This document shows, one piece after another, positions 48,489-55,195 of a stretch of DNA of 64,000 bases (the first letter of the stretch is position 1; every line of letters starts with the position of its first letter). A program made the translations under genes and the position numbers. Under the pieces are notes generated by a model. That model worked only from the letters and a program-made list of their open reading frames with translations. It was not told the origin of the DNA and did no database searches. Source of the stretch: Comamonas_F sp047606565 (lineage in GTDB: Bacteria; Pseudomonadota; Gammaproteobacteria; Burkholderiales; Burkholderiaceae_C); the NCBI GenBank assembly GCA_047606565.1, contig JASGEH010000069.1, forward strand, positions 1-64,000. The letters run 5' to 3'.

Positions 48489-48794
48489 TCAGGCTCCTGG
48501 GCGCTTGACGCCGTCGACCACCGCGCGGCCGGTGGCCACATCCTGCCCGCGCTCGGCCAGGCGGGCGATGAGCACGCTGCCGTCGCCAATGGACTCCACC
48601 TCGACCAGGCCTTGCTCGGCCAGCCAGCGCAGCTCGGTCTTGACCTGGTCGCGCGTGGGTTCGTGCCCCCAGGCCGCCAGCGCGGTGTAGAGCACCGAGC
48701 TGTTGGCTCGGTAGCCGGGCATTTCGTGCAGCAGCCGCAACAGCAGCAGGCGGCGGTCTTCGCTGAGGACTTTGGCGTAGGTCTTGGCAGTCAT
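48489..48794 (-). CDS. Mu gp26-like winged-helix protein
   Basis: 101 residues from ATG 48794. A predicted winged helix: LSEDRRLLLLRLLHEMPGYRANSSVLYTAL, then TRDQVKTELRWLAEQGLVEVE, the form of gp26-like proteins in Mu-like head clusters. It lies between the gp25- and gp27-like genes. Role unknown; DNA binding is likely from the fold. Confidence 0.75.
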   Translation of the reverse strand: MTAKTYAKVLSEDRRLLLLRLLHEMPGYRANSSVLYTALAAWGHEPTRDQVKTELRWLAEQGLVEVESIGDGSVLIARLAERGQDVATGRAVVDGVKRPGA

Positions 48795-48801
48795 GGCCGG
48801 G

Positions 48802-49107
48802 TCACTTGTTGTTGAGCAGGTGGTTCTCGACACGGTTGATCGCGTGGCGCAGGGGCTCGATGCGCTCGGAGAGCGCGCCGACCGAGCCGGCCAGGCGCTC
48901 GACGTTGACGACCAGCTCGTGCAGCTGCTGCTGGCTGGGCACCTGGCGCAGGTCGGCCTCCAGCTTGGTCACGCGGGTGCGCAGGTCCAGCAGCTCCTGC
49001 GCGCTGGCCGACTGGCGGCCGATCACCCAGGCATAGATGCCGAGGGCTGCCATCACCAGCCAGCGCACCGTCTCGAAGTCGAAAATCATCTGGGAGAAGG
49101 AAGTCAT
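48802..49107 (-). CDS. Mu gp25-like protein (DUF2730)
   Basis: 101 residues with one N-terminal membrane segment (WLVMAALGIYAWVIG) and a coiled coil (LLDLRTRVTKLEADL...RLAGSVGALSERIE), matching the DUF2730 family of Mu gp25. The ATG at 49107 overlaps the upstream zinc-finger gene stop (ATGA). Function unknown. Confidence 0.8.
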   Translation of the reverse strand: MTSFSQMIFDFETVRWLVMAALGIYAWVIGRQSASAQELLDLRTRVTKLEADLRQVPSQQQLHELVVNVERLAGSVGALSERIEPLRHAINRVENHLLNNK

Positions 49108-49340
49108 GGGGTCCCTCGGTGTTGGCGTCGTTCTTGAAGGGCCTGGCACGCCACGCACAGCCGCACGCCCGGCACCGCACGGCGGCGGCCTGCGGGAATG
49201 GGCTCGCCGCAGTCCCCGCATTCGGTGGCGGAATCGGCCGCCGTCTTGCCCGCCAGCCCGGCGCGCCGTGCGTGGTCGCGCAAGGCGTCGTCGCGCAGTT
49301 GCTGCTCGCGCGCGGCGGCGCGGTCGATGTCATCGGTCAT
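49104..49340 (-). CDS. TraR/DksA-type C4 zinc finger protein
   Basis: 78 residues: an N-terminal helix with many Arg/Asp (IDRAAAREQQLRDDALRDHARR) and a C4 zinc finger CGDCGEPIPAGRRRAVPG...CVACQ. Such small DksA/TraR proteins bind RNA polymerase and are common in Mu-like late operons. Start ATG 49340 overlaps the o-spanin stop. Confidence 0.85.
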   Translation of the reverse strand: MTDDIDRAAAREQQLRDDALRDHARRAGLAGKTAADSATECGDCGEPIPAGRRRAVPGVRLCVACQALQERRQHRGTP

Positions 49341-49630
49341 GGTTGCGGCGCGGGGTGATGGGGGCGGCCGGGGTGGTCGGGGTTGTCGAGCCAGTCCACC
49401 AGCTCGAAGTGGCGGCCCGCGCACAGGCCGTACAGGTCATACATTTCCTTGAGGGCCAGGGCGATGGCGTCCATGCCGGGCTCAAGGCGTTGCGGCGGTG
49501 GCGGGCACAGCGCCAGCGATTCCACTGGCAGCGGCGGCGCCAGCGCTGGCGCGGGCGGCGTCGAGCTGGCGCATGACGCCAGCATCGAACAGGCAGCCAG
49601 CGCGGCTGTCAGCGGTAGGGGCAAGGGCAT
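49337..49630 (-). CDS. o-spanin (Rz1-like outer-membrane lipoprotein), overlapping Rz
   Basis: 97 residues with a lipoprotein signal ending in the lipobox LASC (cysteine near residue 20), then a proline-rich mature chain (TPPAPALAPPLP...CPPPPQRL), the hallmark of Rz1. It starts inside the i-spanin gene in another frame (overlap 149 bases) and runs 145 bases beyond it. With the i-spanin it would fuse inner and outer membranes at lysis. Confidence 0.85.
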   Translation of the reverse strand: MPLPLPLTAALAACSMLASCASSTPPAPALAPPLPVESLALCPPPPQRLEPGMDAIALALKEMYDLYGLCAGRHFELVDWLDNPDHPGRPHHPAPQP

Positions 49631-49886
49631 CGCGTAGCTCCTGAGTGGTTTGCCGCACGCGCCCGTTCCAGGCCGCCGTGGCGGTGCGCAGTGCGGTACT
49701 GGCCTGGCCGGCGCGCTGGGTCAGGTCCTGGTGCTGCGTCAGCAGGCCCTGCAGCGCCTGCACGGTCTGGGCGTTCTGCGCCGCTGTGGCCTTGGCCCGG
49801 CCCTGGAGCAGGCCATAGGCATAGCCGCCCACAGCGGCGGCCAGTACGGCCAGCAGCAGGCCCAGGGCCAGCGTCGAGCGGCTCAT
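49482..49886 (-). CDS. i-spanin (Rz-like)
   Basis: 134 residues from ATG 49886: an N-terminal membrane anchor (LALGLLLAVLAAAVGGYAYGLLQG) and a periplasmic coiled coil (VQALQGLLTQHQDLTQRAGQASTALRTATAAW...RQTTQELRDAL), the architecture of Rz. The start overlaps the upstream holin-like stop (ATGA) and its 3' half contains the overlapping Rz1 gene. Confidence 0.85.
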   Translation of the reverse strand: MSRSTLALGLLLAVLAAAVGGYAYGLLQGRAKATAAQNAQTVQALQGLLTQHQDLTQRAGQASTALRTATAAWNGRVRQTTQELRDALAPTADSRAGCLFDAGVMRQLDAARASAGAAAASGIAGAVPATAATP

Positions 49887-50218
49887 GGCTGCGGCCCCAC
49901 GGCTGCAGTGCCCCCGGCTGCGCCGGCGCCGCCGTTGAGCACGCCCGGCTGGGCCTGGATGCGCAGATAGATGCCGACCACCGAGATGGCAGCCGCCACC
50001 AGCGGCCACCAGGCCCCGGTGATCAGCGGCTGCAGGTGCGGCACCACGTCGGACTGCGCGAGCATGAAGACGGCCAGCGCGGCCTGCGCCTGGTTGGAGG
50101 TCAGGCGCCAACTGCCGCGCCAGCCGTCGATCAGGCCGGGGTGGCGCAAGACAGCGACGGCGACCGACGCGCCAATGACGGCGAGCACGGCCAGGACGAT
50201 GAGGGTGGCAAGAGTCAT
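49883..50218 (-). CDS. Holin-like membrane protein
   Basis: 111 residues from ATG 50218 with two membrane helices (ATLIVLAVLAVIGASVAVAV and WWPLVAAAISVVGIYLRI) and a Gly/Ala-rich C-terminus. Its position between endolysin and spanins and its size suggest the holin. Upstream in-frame extensions cover a different gene. No holin family is matched by name. Confidence 0.6.
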   Translation of the reverse strand: MTLATLIVLAVLAVIGASVAVAVLRHPGLIDGWRGSWRLTSNQAQAALAVFMLAQSDVVPHLQPLITGAWWPLVAAAISVVGIYLRIQAQPGVLNGGAGAAGGTAAVGPQP

Positions 50219-50247
50219 GGGGGAGCTTTCTGGGAGGGGTGGAGGAA

Positions 50248-50454
50248 TCAGGCGCGCCGGCCGCGCAAGGCCCGGCGATGGCGCGCGCGATGGCGCACCT
50301 TGGCGGCCAGGCGCTGCACCTGGCGCGGGCTCCAGCCACGGCGCGCGCGGCGGCCGTAGCCAGCCGGCGCTGCGAACGCGCCGAGGCCCGTGCCAATGCG
50401 CCAGCCCAGGCCGGCCAGAACGGTGGCGACGAGAGCGCGCAGGCGCTGCCTCAT
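50248..50454 (-). CDS. Small arginine-rich protein after the endolysin
   Basis: 68 residues. A hydrophobic start (RALVATVLAGLGWRIGTGLGAFAA) is followed by an Arg-rich region (about one third Arg). The ATG overlaps the endolysin stop (ATGA), the coupling seen throughout the cassette, which is the main support. It might be a lysis accessory membrane protein; unrecognised. Confidence 0.45.
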   Translation of the reverse strand: MRQRLRALVATVLAGLGWRIGTGLGAFAAPAGYGRRARRGWSPRQVQRLAAKVRHRARHRRALRGRRA

Positions 50455-50957
50455 GCCGCGCCGCCAATCTTTTGCAGATTGCCCGCCACGCGCCGCGCCC
50501 AGCCCCGGCCGAAGGTGGGCCAGGTGGACAGGCTGCTCATGAACTGCAGGCGGTGGCCGGAGAAGCGCGCGCGCAGCGCGGGCACATTGGCCCGGGCCAG
50601 TTCCGCAAGCGTCTGCGGCCCGACCACGCCATCCTCGGCCAGGCCGAGCGCGCGCTGCAGGTGGCGGATGGCCGTGCCGATGCCGCTGTTGACGGCAAAG
50701 TCGAACACGTCGAAGGCCAGCCCCGGCGCCATCTGGTCGCAGCGCGCGCGCAGCCAGTAGTCGCGCAGGTAGATGGCCTTGGCGTCGGCCAACGTCAGCC
50801 CGGCGATGTCGAGCTGCGGATAGGCGCGCTTGGAGATGCCGTACTTCGTCTCGCCGCCCGGGTCGCGCGGGTCGTTGACGTAGCCGCCCTCATGCCCGAT
50901 GACCTGGGCGAAGGCTTGCTCGAAGGCGGGGGGAAAGGGTGTGGTGCTGGTGGACAT
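50451..50957 (-). CDS. Endolysin, glycoside hydrolase 108 family (N-acetylmuramidase)
   Basis: 168 residues. GH108 catalytic domain: FEQAFAQVIGHEGGYVNDPRDPGGETKYGI with the catalytic glutamate in the HEGGY motif near residue 20, WLRARCDQM, and a C-terminal peptidoglycan-binding-like segment VVGPQTLAELA. No signal peptide, so it needs the holin to cross the inner membrane. It begins the late operon's lysis part after an 89-base gap from the accessory cassette. Confidence 0.92.
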   Translation of the reverse strand: MSTSTTPFPPAFEQAFAQVIGHEGGYVNDPRDPGGETKYGISKRAYPQLDIAGLTLADAKAIYLRDYWLRARCDQMAPGLAFDVFDFAVNSGIGTAIRHLQRALGLAEDGVVGPQTLAELARANVPALRARFSGHRLQFMSSLSTWPTFGRGWARRVAGNLQKIGGAA

Positions 50958-51046
50958 GATGGCTCTGGGGTGACAGAGCCGTCAGTCTCGGATTCAGCGG
51001 GGCGGGCGTAATTGGAAGGCGTTCAGTTTGTGCATATGAGGCACGC

Positions 51047-51637
51047 TCAAGGCGGATCAGCGTCTTTACCCCCAGATCGTCCCTGAAAGCCCGCGTACAT
51101 TTTTGCAATTCTGAAGATATGCATGGTGGCAGCCACCACCGACGTCAACGCATACAGGAAAAGCCCATACCCTATTGCGCCACCCACCGCATTCAAAAAC
51201 GGAAGTGCTGGGCGGATAGGATCCACCAAGGGCGTGTAGAACCACCAGGATTTCGCCAGAATGGCTGCCACCAGCGCCAAGGCCTGCACAAGGATGAAAT
51301 GTACGAAGGTAGAGCACAGTGCCACATAAGCATTGATGTCTGACTCTTCATCATCTTCCGCCAAGATGGCCCGGAATTTCTCGTCACCAAAGCCGATAAA
51401 AATTGCGAAGCCCCCCAGCGTGAATCCCAGCAAGTTGGGTAGGACGATGATGCTTTGTTCCCACCACGGATCACACTCCAGCCCCACGCACCCAAAGCCT
51501 ATCCATGTTTGAGCCGTAAGCGTCAAAAGAACAATCGCAAGATGCAAATACGGCGAGCATGCCAAAGCCCCCAAGCCACCGTAGGCGACCCAGTACACCC
51601 TGAAGATATCTGCAACGCCCTTGTATTGCTTAAACAT
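51047..51637 (-). CDS. Polytopic membrane protein of the accessory cassette
   Basis: 196 residues with about four membrane segments (YLHLAIVLLTLTAQTWIGF, SIIVLPNLLGFTLGGFAIFIG, ALCSTFVHFILVQALALVAAILA, GYGLFLYALTSVVAATM). No family recognised. Its ATG lies two bases upstream of the DUF4747-like stop, so the two genes form a coupled pair. Codon use and GC are clearly lower than the surrounding phage genes, marking the pair as a recent acquisition. Confidence 0.75.
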   Translation of the reverse strand: MFKQYKGVADIFRVYWVAYGGLGALACSPYLHLAIVLLTLTAQTWIGFGCVGLECDPWWEQSIIVLPNLLGFTLGGFAIFIGFGDEKFRAILAEDDEESDINAYVALCSTFVHFILVQALALVAAILAKSWWFYTPLVDPIRPALPFLNAVGGAIGYGLFLYALTSVVAATMHIFRIAKMYAGFQGRSGGKDADPP

Positions 51638-52522
51638 TTACTGATTGGCCGCGCTGCGCCTTTGCTTTGCACTGGCCCGGTCTAAAACATTCCAAATGGT
51701 TTCCACTTTCTCATCCACGAGTTGTGGATAGATCGCTGGCTTTGCTCTGGTTGACTCTGATGCCTTGATCCCGGCTGCATCATAGCCAATCGCTTCCACA
51801 TGACCATTGTTTGCGGCAGCTTTGGCCTCAGCCTTCATTTCTTCGTCAGGAATAATACCCTCTGGATCTCTTGAAGTCATCACCTCTTGAATGCGGTTGA
51901 TGTTGCGCCTTTCCATGCGCCTCATGATACGTTGCTCGACATCTCCTCCATCATCCGCGTTCGGTCGTTTGAACTCGAAAATGATCTTGGTCATCCGGTG
52001 GATGCTTAGCACTTCATCCACCGCGGTTTCATCAGGAATGACAGTGACCTCTACGGGTGGAGCGTCGTGCTGTCGAGAGACTTCATTGAAAATCTGTTGC
52101 AAGAACCCTTCCGCGATAGATGGTCCCATCGTCGATTTTCTATCCTTGCTGATATACCAAAATCGATGCTCCTTGGGTCTGAAGACAAACAGGATACGCT
52201 CCAAATTGGGATGAAGATTCCCCGGAATGAAGATATTTTCGGTGTCGGCTTCGTCTGCTGGTTTACCTGTTTGTGTATTGAACCAAGGCGCATCTGGATC
52301 GATGTTCGTGAAGCGGTAAATCTCTCCTTGTAACTCATTTTTTTCCACCGCTTTTTCGCTCTCATAAAGCGCGCCAAGTAAATATCCATCCGATCTACCT
52401 CGACTGGCGATGCGCTTCAGTCGGTATGCCTTCTGAAATAGTTCTACATATGCCTGCGGGCTGTGGGGCGCATGCATTGAGATATTGATCTGACGAATTT
52501 CAACTGTTCTTGGTTTGGCCAC
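51638..52522 (-). CDS. DUF4747-like protein, first gene of an AT-richer cassette
   Basis: 294 residues, cytoplasmic, mixed alpha/beta. The N-terminus INISMHAPHSPQAYVELFQKAYRLKRI and the LHPNLERILFVFRPKEHRFWYI block resemble DUF4747 proteins; the C-terminus is charged and helical. The start is GTG 52522, with AGGAGG eight bases upstream. It is translationally coupled to the membrane protein downstream. Prophage accessory genes in this place often affect infection by other phages; a defence role is inference. The DUF assignment is from memory of the pattern. Confidence 0.55.
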   Translation of the reverse strand: MAKPRTVEIRQINISMHAPHSPQAYVELFQKAYRLKRIASRGRSDGYLLGALYESEKAVEKNELQGEIYRFTNIDPDAPWFNTQTGKPADEADTENIFIPGNLHPNLERILFVFRPKEHRFWYISKDRKSTMGPSIAEGFLQQIFNEVSRQHDAPPVEVTVIPDETAVDEVLSIHRMTKIIFEFKRPNADDGGDVEQRIMRRMERRNINRIQEVMTSRDPEGIIPDEEMKAEAKAAANNGHVEAIGYDAAGIKASESTRAKPAIYPQLVDEKVETIWNVLDRASAKQRRSAANQ

Positions 52523-52624
52523 AAATCGCCTCCTCGGGGTACAAAGTTAAAGATTTGAAATTGATCAGTCTGCCCACCGCACCGGCACATTCGCCGCACA
52601 TGACGTGGGCCGTCAATCCATGAG

Positions 52625-53122
52625 TCACTGATACGGATCTGCGCTGACCGGCCGCGACGGGCTATAGCTCAGTCTGCGTTCCAACTCCCGCACCTGGGCG
52701 TTGAGTTGCCGAATACGATCGCTCATCTGCGCAGCATCGGGCCCTGTGGGGTTGGCGACCAACTGGGACCGGATCAAAGCGCGCTCTTCCTTTGCCGCCG
52801 CCCACTCGTCCTCCCACCGTTTCCATGTCGCCTTGGACTGCGGGCCCACGCCTTCCGAAACCGCTTTTGCGGCGTAACCCTGCGCGCGCATGCACAGGAT
52901 CATCAGGTTGTTGCGGCGCTGTTTTTGGTCAATGCCCTGCAGCCAGTAGCCCACGCTGTAATCCGGCGTCTGGGTGGCCGAAGTCGTTTCGTACTGGCAG
53001 CGGTCAACGGCCCGGTCGACAGGTGTGGCGTCGTCGCGCGTGGGCGTCCAGGTCAGCACGGGCTGGTTGACGGCGCAGCCGGCCAGCAACAGGCAGATGG
53101 CAATGAAGAGGCCGCTACGCAT
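52625..53122 (-). CDS. Lipoprotein of the lysogeny region
   Basis: 165 residues. Lipoprotein signal with lipobox LLLAGC (lipidated Cys near residue 16). The mature part is soluble and charged, ending in a predicted helix (QMSDRIRQLNAQVRELERRL). It overlaps the Imm/zinc-ribbon gene by 8 bases, so the two are co-translated. Surface-exposed prophage lipoproteins can alter phage adsorption; function unproved. Confidence 0.65.
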   Translation of the reverse strand: MRSGLFIAICLLLAGCAVNQPVLTWTPTRDDATPVDRAVDRCQYETTSATQTPDYSVGYWLQGIDQKQRRNNLMILCMRAQGYAAKAVSEGVGPQSKATWKRWEDEWAAAKEERALIRSQLVANPTGPDAAQMSDRIRQLNAQVRELERRLSYSPSRPVSADPYQ

Positions 53123-53720
53123 GGCGGATGGGCTCCACCGCCCAGTTCGACCCTACGCCAAAGGCCGCTTTGCAACTCGGGCACGAGTCGGAATCCAGCG
53201 CAATGGCGGACCGGCAATTCGGACACACGCCCTGGGGCTTTTCTGGCTCTGTCGGCGGGGACGCCACCGTCGACACCCGCACTGCGGAGGTGGCTTCCAG
53301 CGGCGGTAGCTCGCTGCGGCAATGCTTGCAGAGCTTCGCGGCGGCCTTGACCGTTTCGGCGCAGAACGGGCAGGTCCGGGTGTCCCCGGCCAGGGGAGCC
53401 ACGGCAGCCGGCGCTGGCGTGCCCCGGTGCTGTTCGATGAGCTCGACGGCGCGATTTCGGGTGAGCGCCCAGATCAGCGCGGCGACCCAGGGCAGCAAGG
53501 CCCATCCCAACAAGAAGTTGAGCCAGAACACGGCGAGGCCGTTGTCATGGGCGCGCTCGAAGGCCACGAATGACGGGATGAAGTAGGCCGCGCCCGACAG
53601 CGCCAGCATGACTCCCAAAAGAATGGCGGCACCGCCGCCTCCCCCGGCCAGCGAAAGCAGCGCAACGATGCCGGAAACTGCGGCGATCCCGATTAACAGG
53701 TTTTTGCTGTTTGTCCTCAT
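53115..53720 (-). CDS. Superinfection immunity membrane protein with zinc ribbons
   Basis: 201 residues from ATG 53720, where GGGAGAGG gives a strong ribosome binding site (an ATG at 53744 is the alternative). N-terminal membrane domain with FIPSFVAFERAHDNGLAVFWLNFLLGWALLPWVAALIWAL, matching the T4 Imm-like superinfection immunity family. The C-terminal half carries two zinc ribbons (CPFCAETVKAAAKLCKHC and CPNCRS...CPSC). Imm-type proteins block DNA entry of related phages. The addition of the ribbons is the unusual point. Confidence 0.75.
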   Translation of the reverse strand: MRTNSKNLLIGIAAVSGIVALLSLAGGGGGAAILLGVMLALSGAAYFIPSFVAFERAHDNGLAVFWLNFLLGWALLPWVAALIWALTRNRAVELIEQHRGTPAPAAVAPLAGDTRTCPFCAETVKAAAKLCKHCRSELPPLEATSAVRVSTVASPPTEPEKPQGVCPNCRSAIALDSDSCPSCKAAFGVGSNWAVEPIRHA

Positions 53721-53768
53721 GATCCTCTCCCTATCGCCTTTCATCTGTATGTCCTGACAGTTAGCGTT

Positions 53769-54263
53769 TCAACACGATGCAGGGTTTTTTTTAATAGGAT
53801 GAGCCAGAAAGCGCCAGGACAGCCAGCTCACGATCAAGGAAAAAAGCACGAAGATCAGCGCTTGCATTTGCGCCATGACTGACAACGGGCGCCCTGGCGT
53901 AACCAGTAACATGCCCATCACGACGAGTCCCAAGCAGGCCATCACCGTTGTGATGAAGTAACCCGACAAAGAAAGCAGGACGTCCTTCTTGGGCTCAATC
54001 AGAACCGGGCGCTGCGGGCCATCTGGTGCATCAGCCCGCACGCCTAATGGGGCGTTCTGAATCTGTTGTGTTGGTTCGATTACGATTCGTTCTGGCGCTG
54101 GCGGCCATTGAATAATGGTCAGATGGCTGACATGGGTATGGTTCACAACACTGCCCACCACATTCCCTCCAACCTCCCCGACCTGGACGTGGCCCGATCC
54201 CGTACCACTGATGGCCTGATCCGGGGGCTGGCTGGGTAACTGGTCTTCTGGTTTGTCTTGCAT
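53769..54263 (-). CDS. Two-TM protein with N-terminal VQVG glycine-rich motif
   Basis: 164 residues. An unstructured N-terminus carries GTGSGHVQVGEVGGNVVGS (54150-54212), nearly the same motif as at the end of the repressor. A linker with many Pro follows, then two membrane helices (SGYFITTVMACLGLVVMGMLLV and ALIFVLFSLIVSWLSWRFL) and a short basic end. No known family. The gene is 69 bases downstream of the repressor on the same strand, so it is expressed with it in the lysogen. The motif resembles amyloid signalling/RHIM-like cores; a membrane effector role is inference. Confidence 0.6.
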   Translation of the reverse strand: MQDKPEDQLPSQPPDQAISGTGSGHVQVGEVGGNVVGSVVNHTHVSHLTIIQWPPAPERIVIEPTQQIQNAPLGVRADAPDGPQRPVLIEPKKDVLLSLSGYFITTVMACLGLVVMGMLLVTPGRPLSVMAQMQALIFVLFSLIVSWLSWRFLAHPIKKNPASC

Positions 54264-54424
54264 CCCTCATTCCTCCTGCTGTTCGACATGGGCTGGCAGG
54301 CGCGGAAAGCTGCTTTGCCAGCGAATCCCCGTTACTTCGTCTTGCGTGGCGCCCTCGCAGGCGAGCCATACACATCCCCACTGGTCGATCCCACTTGCAC
54401 GTGACCGTTGCCAGAGCCGGTAAT
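54150..54424 (-). other. Shared 21-residue motif in adjacent genes
   Basis: Codons at 54362-54424 (repressor C-terminus) and 54150-54212 (two-TM protein N-terminus) give 13 of 21 identical residues following I-[TS]-G-[ST]-G-[NS]-G-H-V-Q-V-G-x-x-[SG]-G-[DN]-V-x-G-S. Nine of the 13 identities use different codons, so conservation is at protein level and not a recent DNA duplication. Confidence 0.85.
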
Positions 54425-54805
54425 GCTCATGCTGCCAGGGGGCTTGGACGACGTTTTTCCCGATGTCCCCGCGAGGCCCGCCGCCAGCAGCGCCGCCGTC
54501 TGGATGAGGTTGGCCTTGGCCTGCGGCGACGCGCGGCGGTAGCTGTCGAGCAGCACCTGCTCGGCCGGGTCCAGCGTGGGCGCGGCCGGATCGCGCGTGC
54601 CCGTCAGGACGTAGGCCACGTCCACTCCCGCCCCCCATAACGCTGACAGCACTTCGCCGCCCGGCACGGCCAGCCCGCGCTCGTATCGGCCCCATTGCTC
54701 TCGCGTCACGAACGCCAGCGCGGCGGCTTCAGCCTGGCTGAGGCCGAGCGCTGTCCTGGCGTCTTTCAGGCGACCCCCAAAAAGAGATGAAAAATTCTCT
54801 TTCAT
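54332..54805 (-). CDS. Xre-type phage repressor with VQVG C-terminal tail
   Basis: 157 residues. N-terminal Cro/CI helix-turn-helix (LSQAEAAALAFVTREQWGRYERG, about residues 22-45), a helical middle (LDSYRRASPQAKANLIQTAALLAAGL) and a flexible tail with the SITGSGNGHVQVG motif. No S24 peptidase domain, so induction must be by another route than RecA-stimulated cleavage. It is divergent from the early operon and overlaps the operator-like repeats. Most probably the lysogeny repressor; the tail may mediate self-association or contact with the neighbouring membrane protein. Confidence 0.8.
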   Translation of the reverse strand: MKENFSSLFGGRLKDARTALGLSQAEAAALAFVTREQWGRYERGLAVPGGEVLSALWGAGVDVAYVLTGTRDPAAPTLDPAEQVLLDSYRRASPQAKANLIQTAALLAAGLAGTSGKTSSKPPGSMSITGSGNGHVQVGSTSGDVYGSPARAPRKTK

Positions 54806-54837
54806 ATCTTGATGAAGAGACTTTTTGGTCTCATAAT
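54781..54837 (+). promoter_or_regulatory. Early promoter overlapped by GAGA-type operators
   Basis: TTGATG (54809-54814), a 17-bp spacer and CATAAT (54832-54837) form a good rightward sigma-70 promoter for the early operon. A dyad GAGAC/GTCTC (54817-54821 with 54828-54832) fills its spacer, and AAAGAGA/TCTCTTT (54781-54787 with 54796-54802) lies beside it over the repressor start. The repeated GAGA half sites are candidate repressor or Ner-like binding sites. Confidence 0.6.
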
Positions 54838-54903
54838 TCGTTTACTCAAGTTCACACCCATGTCATCCCGCGCCAACGGGAGCACACACAACAGGACACA
54901 GCC

Positions 54904-55149
54904 ATGGCTCTCAAAAAGCGTTCCGAGGTCCGCGCCGAGTTCATCCGCAAGGGGTGGTCGATCTCGGCGTGGGCCACTCGCAACGGCTATTCGCCCAACC
55001 TGGTCATCGCCATCATCAATGACGACGACGTCAAGCCGGTGCGCAAATGCACGCGGGGCGACTCGCACAACATTGCCGTGCTGCTGGGCCTGAAGGAGGG
55101 GGAGGTTTCCCGCCCACCCCATTTCGGCCGCCTTGCCGCCGCCGCGTGA
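54904..55149 (+). CDS. Ner-like DNA-binding protein
   Basis: 81 residues from ATG 54904, first gene of the early operon. It starts MALKKRSEVRAEFIRKGWSISAWATRNGYSPNLVIAIIND, the Ner/phage-regulator pattern of basic N-terminus and helix-turn-helix. In Mu, Ner shuts down early and repressor promoters, and its gene is the first early gene, as here. The ORF can be extended upstream to 54787, but that would cover the promoter. Confidence 0.75.
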   Translation: MALKKRSEVRAEFIRKGWSISAWATRNGYSPNLVIAIINDDDVKPVRKCTRGDSHNIAVLLGLKEGEVSRPPHFGRLAAAA

Positions 55150-55195
55150 TCCGCCGGAGCCGCGCCATGTCCGTTTCCAGGCATCTTACAGGCGT

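Noticed and set aside
48784..49576. Plus-strand open frames opposite the lysis and gp25-like genes
   Set aside because: Arg/Ala/Gln-rich shadows; the minus-strand genes are coupled by ATGA overlaps and have recognisable families.
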